Assembly: GCA_033239125.1 (NCBI GenBank)
Contig: BSWB01000002.1
Span: forward strand, 45,171,001-45,235,000
DNA: 64,000 nucleotides
Reading direction: 5' to 3'
Source: Fagopyrum homotropicum
Taxonomy: Eukaryota; Streptophyta; Magnoliopsida; Caryophyllales; Polygonaceae
Made by a program: the position numbers and the translations under genes
In this document: in pieces, positions 22,221 to 33,225 of the stretch
Layout: each line of letters starts with the position of its first letter
How positions within the stretch are numbered: position 1 is the first letter of the stretch
The notes under the pieces: model-generated
What the model was told of the DNA's origin: nothing
What the model saw: the letters and a program-made list of their open reading frames with translations, nothing else
Databases searched by the model: none

Positions 22221-22259
22221 TTTGCTCGGGGACGAGCAAACCTTAAGTATGGGGTATTT
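22221..22259 (+). promoter_or_regulatory. Terminal hairpin plus polypurine tract before LTR2
   Basis: TTTGCTCG-GGGA-CGAGCAAA is a perfect 8-bp stem with a GGGA loop (22221-22240). It is followed by AAGTATGGGGT (22245-22255) and, after 4 nt, the TG of LTR2. This is the position of the plus-strand primer of an LTR element. Copies lie at 26881, 31541 and 36202. Confidence 0.75.
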
Positions 22260-23905
22260 TGATAACACGATTTTTGACTTAGTTTTAGACACTCATTTAG
22301 ATAGATTTTCCGCTCATTCATGCATGGTTTAGCATTAGTTCACGGCGTTTGCACTCAAATCACGTATTTTGTCGAGATAGACGTCTACTCGGACTTTTGC
22401 TTGCTTTGTAGGTATTTTAAGAGATTTAAGAACCTAATCGATACATCCGAGGATCATTCCTCGAGATGACACACTTCCAGACTCATTGGAATGCAAGCTA
22501 AGGGCTAAGGAGGACTCATGGAACCTTACCAACACAAGCCATGCACCAAATCATGACTCAACGAGCCTAGAAGCAACCTCTGGAACAAACCACGGTCTGG
22601 ACCAAGACCATGGCCGTGGACTTGCCCGTGATTCTTGCCAGGACCACATCGACAGCTGGCCACGATCTCTTCCATTGCTCTTGCATCCTAGTGGGTATTT
22701 AAAGGATTTTGCAGGCTGTAATTGGGGATCTTTCTCCTCTCTTTTGACCTACCTTTCTTCCCCAAAACATTTGGCCATTGTTGCCTCTCTTCCAAGCACC
22801 CATTAGGGGTGTTCTTGGAGGAGATTAGTATAGATTCTCGTTTTAGAGTGAGATTAGAGTGGATTCGAGTGAAGCTTTCATTGTTGTCAAGTTGGATTTG
22901 CTCTTGGAGCCTTGTAAGAATTTGGTAATTTCTATTCTATGCTTTTAATGTCTTTTCTTTGGATTGTTCTTCATCAATTGACCATGACTTGCAAGCATGC
23001 TTTATTTGTGGAGATTAATCTTGAAATGAATGTTGTTGGCTAGATAGATTGCGATTCTAGAGTAAGGAAAGAAGGGTTATGGCTAGAAGCATGATAGGAT
23101 GAACCTAGATTTTTACCCTTGGATGACTTGTGTTGTTGAAATCCTAGTGTTTGTTGAGCTTAATTTAGCTTAGGATCACCTAATGCTATCAACCTAAGTG
23201 AGGGAAGAGATCTACCCGATGATTTCCGATCTTAGATACCTAAGATGACAAACCCTAGGTAGTGGTGAGCCTCACAAGCCTCCATTGGACTAAGTGTGCT
23301 AGGATAGTTGATTAGGACTTCCCTTTCCGAGACTTACCCGGTAAGGATAGGTTAGACCCCTAGGTAACAATCCGGTTTGTGTAGAATTCCTATCCTTAGG
23401 TTCTTAGAGACTTACCCGGTGACGAGACCTTAGGAATGGACTAGTGGACCATGAGACCTACCCGGTAATTGATCCCAATCTAGAAACGCTAAATCCCGAC
23501 ATATCATAGTTAATCCGAGGAATGAATAGTTAGCTTGAGTCTATGCCATAGCCGGGACTTCCAAACTCTAGAATCCGCTTTGTTATTTCCATTCTCCTAT
23601 CTTTAGTGTTAGTTTGTGTTTGTGTTGCTTGATTGTGTTCACATATTTGTGATCTTTGTTTGATCACACAAAACCCTCCAAAAACATTGTGTTTTCCATT
23701 TTCTTTATTCCTCATCTTATCTTAGTCTAGATTCACACTATTTTTGATCATCGAATGACTTAGTTTCACCTCAGTCCTTGAGTTCGACCTCGGAATACTT
23801 TCCTTTCTACAAAACGACCCGTACACTGCGGGTTTCGCTAGGTAGTTTAGGATTTAGTTTGAGTTTATAAATGTAAATCTTTTTGTGCTATTTCCTAGCG
23901 TAACA
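22260..23905 (+). repeat. LTR2 of the array
   Basis: 1,646 bp. It shares TTAAGAG (about 22418) and GATTAATC (about 23014) only with LTR3 and LTR4. By eye I find no difference from LTR3. Confidence 0.92.
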
Positions 23906-26900
23906 AGTTTTTGGCGCCGTTGCCGGGGACTAGGTTAAGATTAAGTCATTTGCTTTTGATTGTTTTTAGTGTTTATCTTTCTTGTTACTTTTGATCTTGT
24001 GTTGTTTTTGTCTTTGCCTTTTCATGTTTGCCATGGACGGATTGTACCTCCAAGACGACCTTGACAACATGGAGTATGAGGAGTGGATGGAAGGCCAAGA
24101 TCTAGGACCTCTCCATGATGAGTTTGAGTATTGGGAGAAGTTCAATGTCTATCATGAGTTCCATGATCAAACTCACATGATTACATTACCTCATGAGGAA
24201 CCTCACCATCAACTTCATGAAGATCGATTGGAATCAATGCTAGAGAAAATGTTGAGGAAGATGGATGATCTAGAAAGAAACCTTACTTCCATTTCTAGTT
24301 CCCACATGGAGCTTGAAGCGGAAGTATGTCATCAAGAGGAGGTTCACTATGAGGAGATCCAAGAATTGCCCGATTCACCCATAACCAATAGATGCCTTGA
24401 GGAAGAGTTGAATGAAGCTCGGGAGCAATTGAGACTAAGGGATTTGGCCCTGAAGGAAGAAAGGAGATTGAATACCGAGAGAGAAGAGCAAATGAGGAGG
24501 GAGATTGAGGAGATCAGGAATGCTCTTATGCTAGGAGACCCTACCATTCTTCAAGATTCACCTCCATCTCCTTCACCTTTAGAGGAGTGCAATGAAGTAT
24601 TCTCATCCCCGGACATCCTTGCCATAAACCTCGGAACCATACATGAAGAGCTCACTTGGAACGGATGCAGCAGAGTGAACCACGGCCATGGAGGACAAAC
24701 CACGACCGTGGAAGACTACAGAGGAAATCACGGCCGTGGAGTACAAATCACGACCGTGGAAGGCTCTGTAGTGGTCCATCCTAAGCCAATCTCAGCTCCC
24801 TCCGACCCTTCCTTGCTTGCCCGGAGTACACACGAAGATTGGAGCCCCTTTCCTAAGGATTCTCCGTCATTGAATGATGGAGGCAAGCATGATGGATCCA
24901 TGATGGTTATGAAGTACTTCAATGAAGGATTCTTCCCAAGAATCGGCATTCCTCGGATCATAGAGGATGAGGATGACAAGCGTTTCACCGGTATGACCGC
25001 GGAGTACAAATTGCCTAAGTATGGGGTGACACCTATGGTTGCAACTCTATACTATCGTCAAGGAAGCGGTGATGAAGGAGTCTACTACTCACCGGTGAAA
25101 AGAGAACTCAAAGCTTATTTGGGCATCAAGTGGCCCTTGCTTGTCATCATGGATTCCGGGAAAAGATGGTTGCTTGGACTCCTCAAGCAAACCATGGTAT
25201 TCGAGGTGGATTAACATATCCACGGAGTTTGGTCAAGCTAATGACCTAAAAGAAGCGCTTGGTGGGAGGCAACCCATCGGTACAACTCTTTCCCTTTTCT
25301 CTTTTGCCTTTGTTTTTGCTTTTGTGTGTTTTTGTGTTTTGTGTTTGTGGTAGATTTTAGGTAATGAGGAAGCCTTGCAAGGCGAATTGATGACGATGAT
25401 TCCATTTTCAAACATGGGTGGAGCGGACGTGAGGCTTGGACGGCTTGAGGTGTCTTGTTAGATGGAAGAGCTCCCATCTCACATATACCTTGGCGCGGGT
25501 CTCGACGCCGGAATGATTATGAAGAGCTCTATACCATGCTTGATCGATCATCCACACCACCACTCCACACGAGTTCATCCCAAATACCGAAGCAAACCAT
25601 TTTACATTGTGAGAACCTTCTTTCACTCTCTTTACTTGAATACCACATTGGGGACAATGTGTTTCTAAGTATGGGGTGGGGTTTGCATGATCCTTTGCAT
25701 GATGAGCATCTAGGGTAGTTTAATATTTTCACATGTCTTGCATTGTACATACATATTCCGAAAATTCCAAAAAATCAGAAAATTTAAAAATTTTTGTGCT
25801 TTCTAGGCTTGGATATGACCCTAATGATGAACCTTGCCTTGTGGATTGGCTATGGATGGCCTTGTGTGTTTAATTGATGATGCATATGTGGACTTGAAAT
25901 ACTTATCTTGAATTCCATGAATGACTTGTGATTATGATGCTTGCCTTGATTTAATTAAGGATTGAAAGTCGAAATTGCATGATAGTTCTTGCACATCAAT
26001 TAGGAGTGATTAAGGCAATTCATCTTCCTCTACTTCTCATCTTGATCATGTTTTTTGAGCACCTCAATTGAGATAAATTTGACCTCTTTTGACCCATCTG
26101 GGAATAGGAGCATGTTAGTGTGTTGATGTGTGTGAAAAGCAAGTGTGGGGTGAAGTTGTTGATGAAAGGAATGTCATGAATGAAGTGCTGAAATTGTTGT
26201 GAAAGTGTAGCCAAAAATATAGGTTTGGGGACGTTGGCTTAAATGACAAGTAACTCGGTACACTTCACATAATCGGGTGTTGGTGCCTTTCCAAAGTCAA
26301 ATAAACCAATAGTCCTAACGAGCTTTGGTATGTGTGCCCGGTGTGGATGCACCTCGAAAAAATAAGAAAAAGCCCGAGGATGGCTAATCACCAAGGTTTC
26401 GGCTTTTGTACACCAATGCCATTGCCTCAAAAAAATAAGCGAAAGAAAAAGAAAAGAAAGAAAAGAAAATTAAGAAAAATATACACTTGAGGGAAGTTGA
26501 TAAGAATTGTGAAGTTGTGGTTGTTTAGTTCCTTTCCCGGATTAGCATCACATAGCCTAGAAAATTCCCACCTAAACACAACGTTTCTTGGCCTTCTATT
26601 TTACAAGTCCTTTTGACCTACTTGCATGTGTGTAAGACTAAGTGATTTAGATTGGATATACTCATGATCATCTTGACTTCTTCATCTTTACATTTCATTG
26701 CATGCTATCAAGTTAAGTGTAATTGTCTTTCCATGCTTTTATTTATTTGATACATAATTGCTTGTCCATTGCCATGAAACATGACTATGAAGGTGATCCA
26801 ATATTAGAAGCACAACCCAAAAATATTTGCCATTTTTCTGCATGCATAAATCATGTCATCCTTTAGTCTATAGTTGAGCATTTGCTCGGGGACGAGCAAA

Positions 26901-26919
26901 CCTTAAGTATGGGGTATTT
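23906..26919 (+). mobile_element. Internal region of unit 2
   Basis: PBS at 23912-23928, ORF 23982-25214, GGGAGGCAACCC hairpin at about 25255, internal hairpin-PPT 25644-25681, terminal hairpin-PPT 26881-26919. By eye it is the same as unit 3 throughout. Confidence 0.88.
23982..25214 (+). CDS. Unknown 410-codon protein of the non-autonomous element, copy 2
   Basis: Same protein as the copy at 19322, intact. It has Cys instead of Arg at about residue 137 (ITNRC), a variant shared only with copy 3. The likely start is the internal Met at 24033. An unknown coiled-coil protein; see copy 1 for layout. Confidence 0.7.
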   Translation: MLLLILCCFCLCLFMFAMDGLYLQDDLDNMEYEEWMEGQDLGPLHDEFEYWEKFNVYHEFHDQTHMITLPHEEPHHQLHEDRLESMLEKMLRKMDDLERNLTSISSSHMELEAEVCHQEEVHYEEIQELPDSPITNRCLEEELNEAREQLRLRDLALKEERRLNTEREEQMRREIEEIRNALMLGDPTILQDSPPSPSPLEECNEVFSSPDILAINLGTIHEELTWNGCSRVNHGHGGQTTTVEDYRGNHGRGVQITTVEGSVVVHPKPISAPSDPSLLARSTHEDWSPFPKDSPSLNDGGKHDGSMMVMKYFNEGFFPRIGIPRIIEDEDDKRFTGMTAEYKLPKYGVTPMVATLYYRQGSGDEGVYYSPVKRELKAYLGIKWPLLVIMDSGKRWLLGLLKQTMVFEVD

Positions 26920-28565
26920 TGATAACACGATTTTTGACTTAGTTTTAGACACTCATTTAGATAGATTTTCCGCTCATTCATGCATGGTTTAGCATTAGTT
27001 CACGGCGTTTGCACTCAAATCACGTATTTTGTCGAGATAGACGTCTACTCGGACTTTTGCTTGCTTTGTAGGTATTTTAAGAGATTTAAGAACCTAATCG
27101 ATACATCCGAGGATCATTCCTCGAGATGACACACTTCCAGACTCATTGGAATGCAAGCTAAGGGCTAAGGAGGACTCATGGAACCTTACCAACACAAGCC
27201 ATGCACCAAATCATGACTCAACGAGCCTAGAAGCAACCTCTGGAACAAACCACGGTCTGGACCAAGACCATGGCCGTGGACTTGCCCGTGATTCTTGCCA
27301 GGACCACATCGACAGCTGGCCACGATCTCTTCCATTGCTCTTGCATCCTAGTGGGTATTTAAAGGATTTTGCAGGCTGTAATTGGGGATCTTTCTCCTCT
27401 CTTTTGACCTACCTTTCTTCCCCAAAACATTTGGCCATTGTTGCCTCTCTTCCAAGCACCCATTAGGGGTGTTCTTGGAGGAGATTAGTATAGATTCTCG
27501 TTTTAGAGTGAGATTAGAGTGGATTCGAGTGAAGCTTTCATTGTTGTCAAGTTGGATTTGCTCTTGGAGCCTTGTAAGAATTTGGTAATTTCTATTCTAT
27601 GCTTTTAATGTCTTTTCTTTGGATTGTTCTTCATCAATTGACCATGACTTGCAAGCATGCTTTATTTGTGGAGATTAATCTTGAAATGAATGTTGTTGGC
27701 TAGATAGATTGCGATTCTAGAGTAAGGAAAGAAGGGTTATGGCTAGAAGCATGATAGGATGAACCTAGATTTTTACCCTTGGATGACTTGTGTTGTTGAA
27801 ATCCTAGTGTTTGTTGAGCTTAATTTAGCTTAGGATCACCTAATGCTATCAACCTAAGTGAGGGAAGAGATCTACCCGATGATTTCCGATCTTAGATACC
27901 TAAGATGACAAACCCTAGGTAGTGGTGAGCCTCACAAGCCTCCATTGGACTAAGTGTGCTAGGATAGTTGATTAGGACTTCCCTTTCCGAGACTTACCCG
28001 GTAAGGATAGGTTAGACCCCTAGGTAACAATCCGGTTTGTGTAGAATTCCTATCCTTAGGTTCTTAGAGACTTACCCGGTGACGAGACCTTAGGAATGGA
28101 CTAGTGGACCATGAGACCTACCCGGTAATTGATCCCAATCTAGAAACGCTAAATCCCGACATATCATAGTTAATCCGAGGAATGAATAGTTAGCTTGAGT
28201 CTATGCCATAGCCGGGACTTCCAAACTCTAGAATCCGCTTTGTTATTTCCATTCTCCTATCTTTAGTGTTAGTTTGTGTTTGTGTTGCTTGATTGTGTTC
28301 ACATATTTGTGATCTTTGTTTGATCACACAAAACCCTCCAAAAACATTGTGTTTTCCATTTTCTTTATTCCTCATCTTATCTTAGTCTAGATTCACACTA
28401 TTTTTGATCATCGAATGACTTAGTTTCACCTCAGTCCTTGAGTTCGACCTCGGAATACTTTCCTTTCTACAAAACGACCCGTACACTGCGGGTTTCGCTA
28501 GGTAGTTTAGGATTTAGTTTGAGTTTATAAATGTAAATCTTTTTGTGCTATTTCCTAGCGTAACA
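26920..28565 (+). repeat. LTR3 of the array
   Basis: 1,646 bp with the same bases as LTR2 at every site I compared. It ends GTAACA and is followed by the PBS of unit 3. Confidence 0.92.
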
Positions 28566-31500
28566 AGTTTTTGGCGCCGTTGCCGGGGACTAGGTTAAGA
28601 TTAAGTCATTTGCTTTTGATTGTTTTTAGTGTTTATCTTTCTTGTTACTTTTGATCTTGTGTTGTTTTTGTCTTTGCCTTTTCATGTTTGCCATGGACGG
28701 ATTGTACCTCCAAGACGACCTTGACAACATGGAGTATGAGGAGTGGATGGAAGGCCAAGATCTAGGACCTCTCCATGATGAGTTTGAGTATTGGGAGAAG
28801 TTCAATGTCTATCATGAGTTCCATGATCAAACTCACATGATTACATTACCTCATGAGGAACCTCACCATCAACTTCATGAAGATCGATTGGAATCAATGC
28901 TAGAGAAAATGTTGAGGAAGATGGATGATCTAGAAAGAAACCTTACTTCCATTTCTAGTTCCCACATGGAGCTTGAAGCGGAAGTATGTCATCAAGAGGA
29001 GGTTCACTATGAGGAGATCCAAGAATTGCCCGATTCACCCATAACCAATAGATGCCTTGAGGAAGAGTTGAATGAAGCTCGGGAGCAATTGAGACTAAGG
29101 GATTTGGCCCTGAAGGAAGAAAGGAGATTGAATACCGAGAGAGAAGAGCAAATGAGGAGGGAGATTGAGGAGATCAGGAATGCTCTTATGCTAGGAGACC
29201 CTACCATTCTTCAAGATTCACCTCCATCTCCTTCACCTTTAGAGGAGTGCAATGAAGTATTCTCATCCCCGGACATCCTTGCCATAAACCTCGGAACCAT
29301 ACATGAAGAGCTCACTTGGAACGGATGCAGCAGAGTGAACCACGGCCATGGAGGACAAACCACGACCGTGGAAGACTACAGAGGAAATCACGGCCGTGGA
29401 GTACAAATCACGACCGTGGAAGGCTCTGTAGTGGTCCATCCTAAGCCAATCTCAGCTCCCTCCGACCCTTCCTTGCTTGCCCGGAGTACACACGAAGATT
29501 GGAGCCCCTTTCCTAAGGATTCTCCGTCATTGAATGATGGAGGCAAGCATGATGGATCCATGATGGTTATGAAGTACTTCAATGAAGGATTCTTCCCAAG
29601 AATCGGCATTCCTCGGATCATAGAGGATGAGGATGACAAGCGTTTCACCGGTATGACCGCGGAGTACAAATTGCCTAAGTATGGGGTGACACCTATGGTT
29701 GCAACTCTATACTATCGTCAAGGAAGCGGTGATGAAGGAGTCTACTACTCACCGGTGAAAAGAGAACTCAAAGCTTATTTGGGCATCAAGTGGCCCTTGC
29801 TTGTCATCATGGATTCCGGGAAAAGATGGTTGCTTGGACTCCTCAAGCAAACCATGGTATTCGAGGTGGATTAACATATCCACGGAGTTTGGTCAAGCTA
29901 ATGACCTAAAAGAAGCGCTTGGTGGGAGGCAACCCATCGGTACAACTCTTTCCCTTTTCTCTTTTGCCTTTGTTTTTGCTTTTGTGTGTTTTTGTGTTTT
30001 GTGTTTGTGGTAGATTTTAGGTAATGAGGAAGCCTTGCAAGGCGAATTGATGACGATGATTCCATTTTCAAACATGGGTGGAGCGGACGTGAGGCTTGGA
30101 CGGCTTGAGGTGTCTTGTTAGATGGAAGAGCTCCCATCTCACATATACCTTGGCGCGGGTCTCGACGCCGGAATGATTATGAAGAGCTCTATACCATGCT
30201 TGATCGATCATCCACACCACCACTCCACACGAGTTCATCCCAAATACCGAAGCAAACCATTTTACATTGTGAGAACCTTCTTTCACTCTCTTTACTTGAA
30301 TACCACATTGGGGACAATGTGTTTCTAAGTATGGGGTGGGGTTTGCATGATCCTTTGCATGATGAGCATCTAGGGTAGTTTAATATTTTCACATGTCTTG
30401 CATTGTACATACATATTCCGAAAATTCCAAAAAATCAGAAAATTTAAAAATTTTTGTGCTTTCTAGGCTTGGATATGACCCTAATGATGAACCTTGCCTT
30501 GTGGATTGGCTATGGATGGCCTTGTGTGTTTAATTGATGATGCATATGTGGACTTGAAATACTTATCTTGAATTCCATGAATGACTTGTGATTATGATGC
30601 TTGCCTTGATTTAATTAAGGATTGAAAGTCGAAATTGCATGATAGTTCTTGCACATCAATTAGGAGTGATTAAGGCAATTCATCTTCCTCTACTTCTCAT
30701 CTTGATCATGTTTTTTGAGCACCTCAATTGAGATAAATTTGACCTCTTTTGACCCATCTGGGAATAGGAGCATGTTAGTGTGTTGATGTGTGTGAAAAGC
30801 AAGTGTGGGGTGAAGTTGTTGATGAAAGGAATGTCATGAATGAAGTGCTGAAATTGTTGTGAAAGTGTAGCCAAAAATATAGGTTTGGGGACGTTGGCTT
30901 AAATGACAAGTAACTCGGTACACTTCACATAATCGGGTGTTGGTGCCTTTCCAAAGTCAAATAAACCAATAGTCCTAACGAGCTTTGGTATGTGTGCCCG
31001 GTGTGGATGCACCTCGAAAAAATAAGAAAAAGCCCGAGGATGGCTAATCACCAAGGTTTCGGCTTTTGTACACCAATGCCATTGCCTCAAAAAAATAAGC
31101 GAAAGAAAAAGAAAAGAAAGAAAAGAAAATTAAGAAAAATATACACTTGAGGGAAGTTGATAAGAATTGTGAAGTTGTGGTTGTTTAGTTCCTTTCCCGG
31201 ATTAGCATCACATAGCCTAGAAAATTCCCACCTAAACACAACGTTTCTTGGCCTTCTATTTTACAAGTCCTTTTGACCTACTTGCATGTGTGTAAGACTA
31301 AGTGATTTAGATTGGATATACTCATGATCATCTTGACTTCTTCATCTTTACATTTCATTGCATGCTATCAAGTTAAGTGTAATTGTCTTTCCATGCTTTT
31401 ATTTATTTGATACATAATTGCTTGTCCATTGCCATGAAACATGACTATGAAGGTGATCCAATATTAGAAGCACAACCCAAAAATATTTGCCATTTTTCTG

Positions 31501-31579
31501 CATGCATAAATCATGTCATCCTTTAGTCTATAGTTGAGCATTTGCTCGGGGACGAGCAAACCTTAAGTATGGGGTATTT
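28566..31579 (+). mobile_element. Internal region of unit 3
   Basis: PBS at 28572-28588, ORF 28642-29874, internal hairpin-PPT at 30304, terminal hairpin-PPT at 31541. It appears the same as unit 2, which suggests that these two units arose in the most recent duplication. Confidence 0.88.
28642..29874 (+). CDS. Unknown 410-codon protein of the non-autonomous element, copy 3
   Basis: Protein same as copy 2 (Cys at about residue 137) and intact. The likely start is the Met at 28693. Confidence 0.7.
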   Translation: MLLLILCCFCLCLFMFAMDGLYLQDDLDNMEYEEWMEGQDLGPLHDEFEYWEKFNVYHEFHDQTHMITLPHEEPHHQLHEDRLESMLEKMLRKMDDLERNLTSISSSHMELEAEVCHQEEVHYEEIQELPDSPITNRCLEEELNEAREQLRLRDLALKEERRLNTEREEQMRREIEEIRNALMLGDPTILQDSPPSPSPLEECNEVFSSPDILAINLGTIHEELTWNGCSRVNHGHGGQTTTVEDYRGNHGRGVQITTVEGSVVVHPKPISAPSDPSLLARSTHEDWSPFPKDSPSLNDGGKHDGSMMVMKYFNEGFFPRIGIPRIIEDEDDKRFTGMTAEYKLPKYGVTPMVATLYYRQGSGDEGVYYSPVKRELKAYLGIKWPLLVIMDSGKRWLLGLLKQTMVFEVD

Positions 31580-33225
31580 TGATAACACGATTTTTGACTT
31601 AGTTTTAGACACTCATTTAGATAGATTTTCCGCTCATTCATGCATGGTTTAGCATTAGTTCACGGCGTTTGCACTCAAATCACGTATTTTGTCGAGATAG
31701 ACGTCTACTCGGACTTTTGCTTGCTTTGTAGGTATTTTAAGAGATTTAAGAACCTAATCGATACATCCGAGGATCATTCCTCGAGATGACACACTTCCAG
31801 ACTCATTGGAATGCAAGCTAAGGGCTAAGGAGGACTCATGGAACCTTACCAACACAAGCCATGCACCAAATCATGACTCAACGAGCCTAGAAGCAACCTC
31901 TGGAACAAACCACGGTCTGGACCAAGACCATGGCCGTGGACTTGCCCGTGATTCTTGCCAGGACCACATCGACAGCTGGCCACGATCTCTTCCATTGCTC
32001 TTGCATCCTAGTGGGTATTTAAAGGATTTTGCAGGCTGTAATTGGGGATCTTTCTCCTCTCTTTTGACCTACCTTTCTTCCCCAAAACATTTGGCCATTG
32101 TTGCCTCTCTTCCAAGCACCCATTAGGGGTGTTCTTGGAGGAGATTAGTATAGATTCTCGTTTTAGAGTGAGATTAGAGTGGATTCGAGTGAAGCTTTCA
32201 TTGTTGTCAAGTTGGATTTGCTCTTGGAGCCTTGTAAGAATTTGGTAATTTCTATTCTATGCTTTTAATGTCTTTTCTTTGGATTGTTCTTCATCAATTG
32301 ACCATGACTTGCAAGCATGCTTTATTTGTGGAGATTAATCTTGAAATGAATGTTGTTGGCTAGATAGATTGCGATTCTAGAGTAAGGAAAGAAGGGTTAT
32401 GGCTAGAAGCATGATAGGATGAACCTAGATTTTTACCCTTGGATGACTTGTGTTGTTGAAATCCTAGTGTTTGTTGAGCTTAATTTAGCTTAGGATCACC
32501 TAATGCTATCAACCTAAGTGAGGGAAGAGATCTACCCGATGATTTCCGATCTTAGATACCTAAGATGACAAACCCTAGGTAGTGGTGAGCCTCACAAGCC
32601 TCCATTGGACTAAGTGTGCTAGGATAGTTGATTAGGACTTCCCTTTCCGAGACTTACCCGGTAAGGATAGGTTAGACCCCTAGGTAACAATCCGGTTTGT
32701 GTAGAATTCCTATCCTTAGGTTCTTAGAGACTTACCCGGTGACGAGACCTTAGGAATGGACTAGTGGACCATGAGACCTACCCGGTAATTGATCCCAATC
32801 TAGAAACGCTAAATCCCGACATATCATAGTTAATCCGAGGAATGAATAGTTAGCTTGAGTCTATGCCATAGCCGGGACTTCCAAACTCTAGAATCCGCTT
32901 TGTTATTTCCATTCTCCTATCTTTAGTGTTAGTTTGTGTTTGTGTTGCTTGATTGTGTTCACATATTTGTGATCTTTGTTTGATCACACAAAACCCTCCA
33001 AAAACATTGTGTTTTCCATTTTCTTTATTCCTCATCTTATCTTAGTCTAGATTCACACTATTTTTGATCATCGAATGACTTAGTTTCACCTCAGTCCTTG
33101 AGTTCGACCTCGGAATACTTTCCTTTCTACAAAACGACCCGTACACTGCGGGTTTCGCTAGGTAGTTTAGGATTTAGTTTGAGTTTATAAATGTAAAGCT
33201 TTTTGTGCTATTTCCTAGCGTAACA
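31580..33225 (+). repeat. LTR4 of the array
   Basis: 1,646 bp. Its body carries the LTR2/3 markers TTAAGAG and GATTAATC, but near its 3' end it reads GTAAAGCT like LTR5, instead of GTAAATCT. It is therefore a mosaic of array-type and LTR5-type sequence. Confidence 0.92.
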
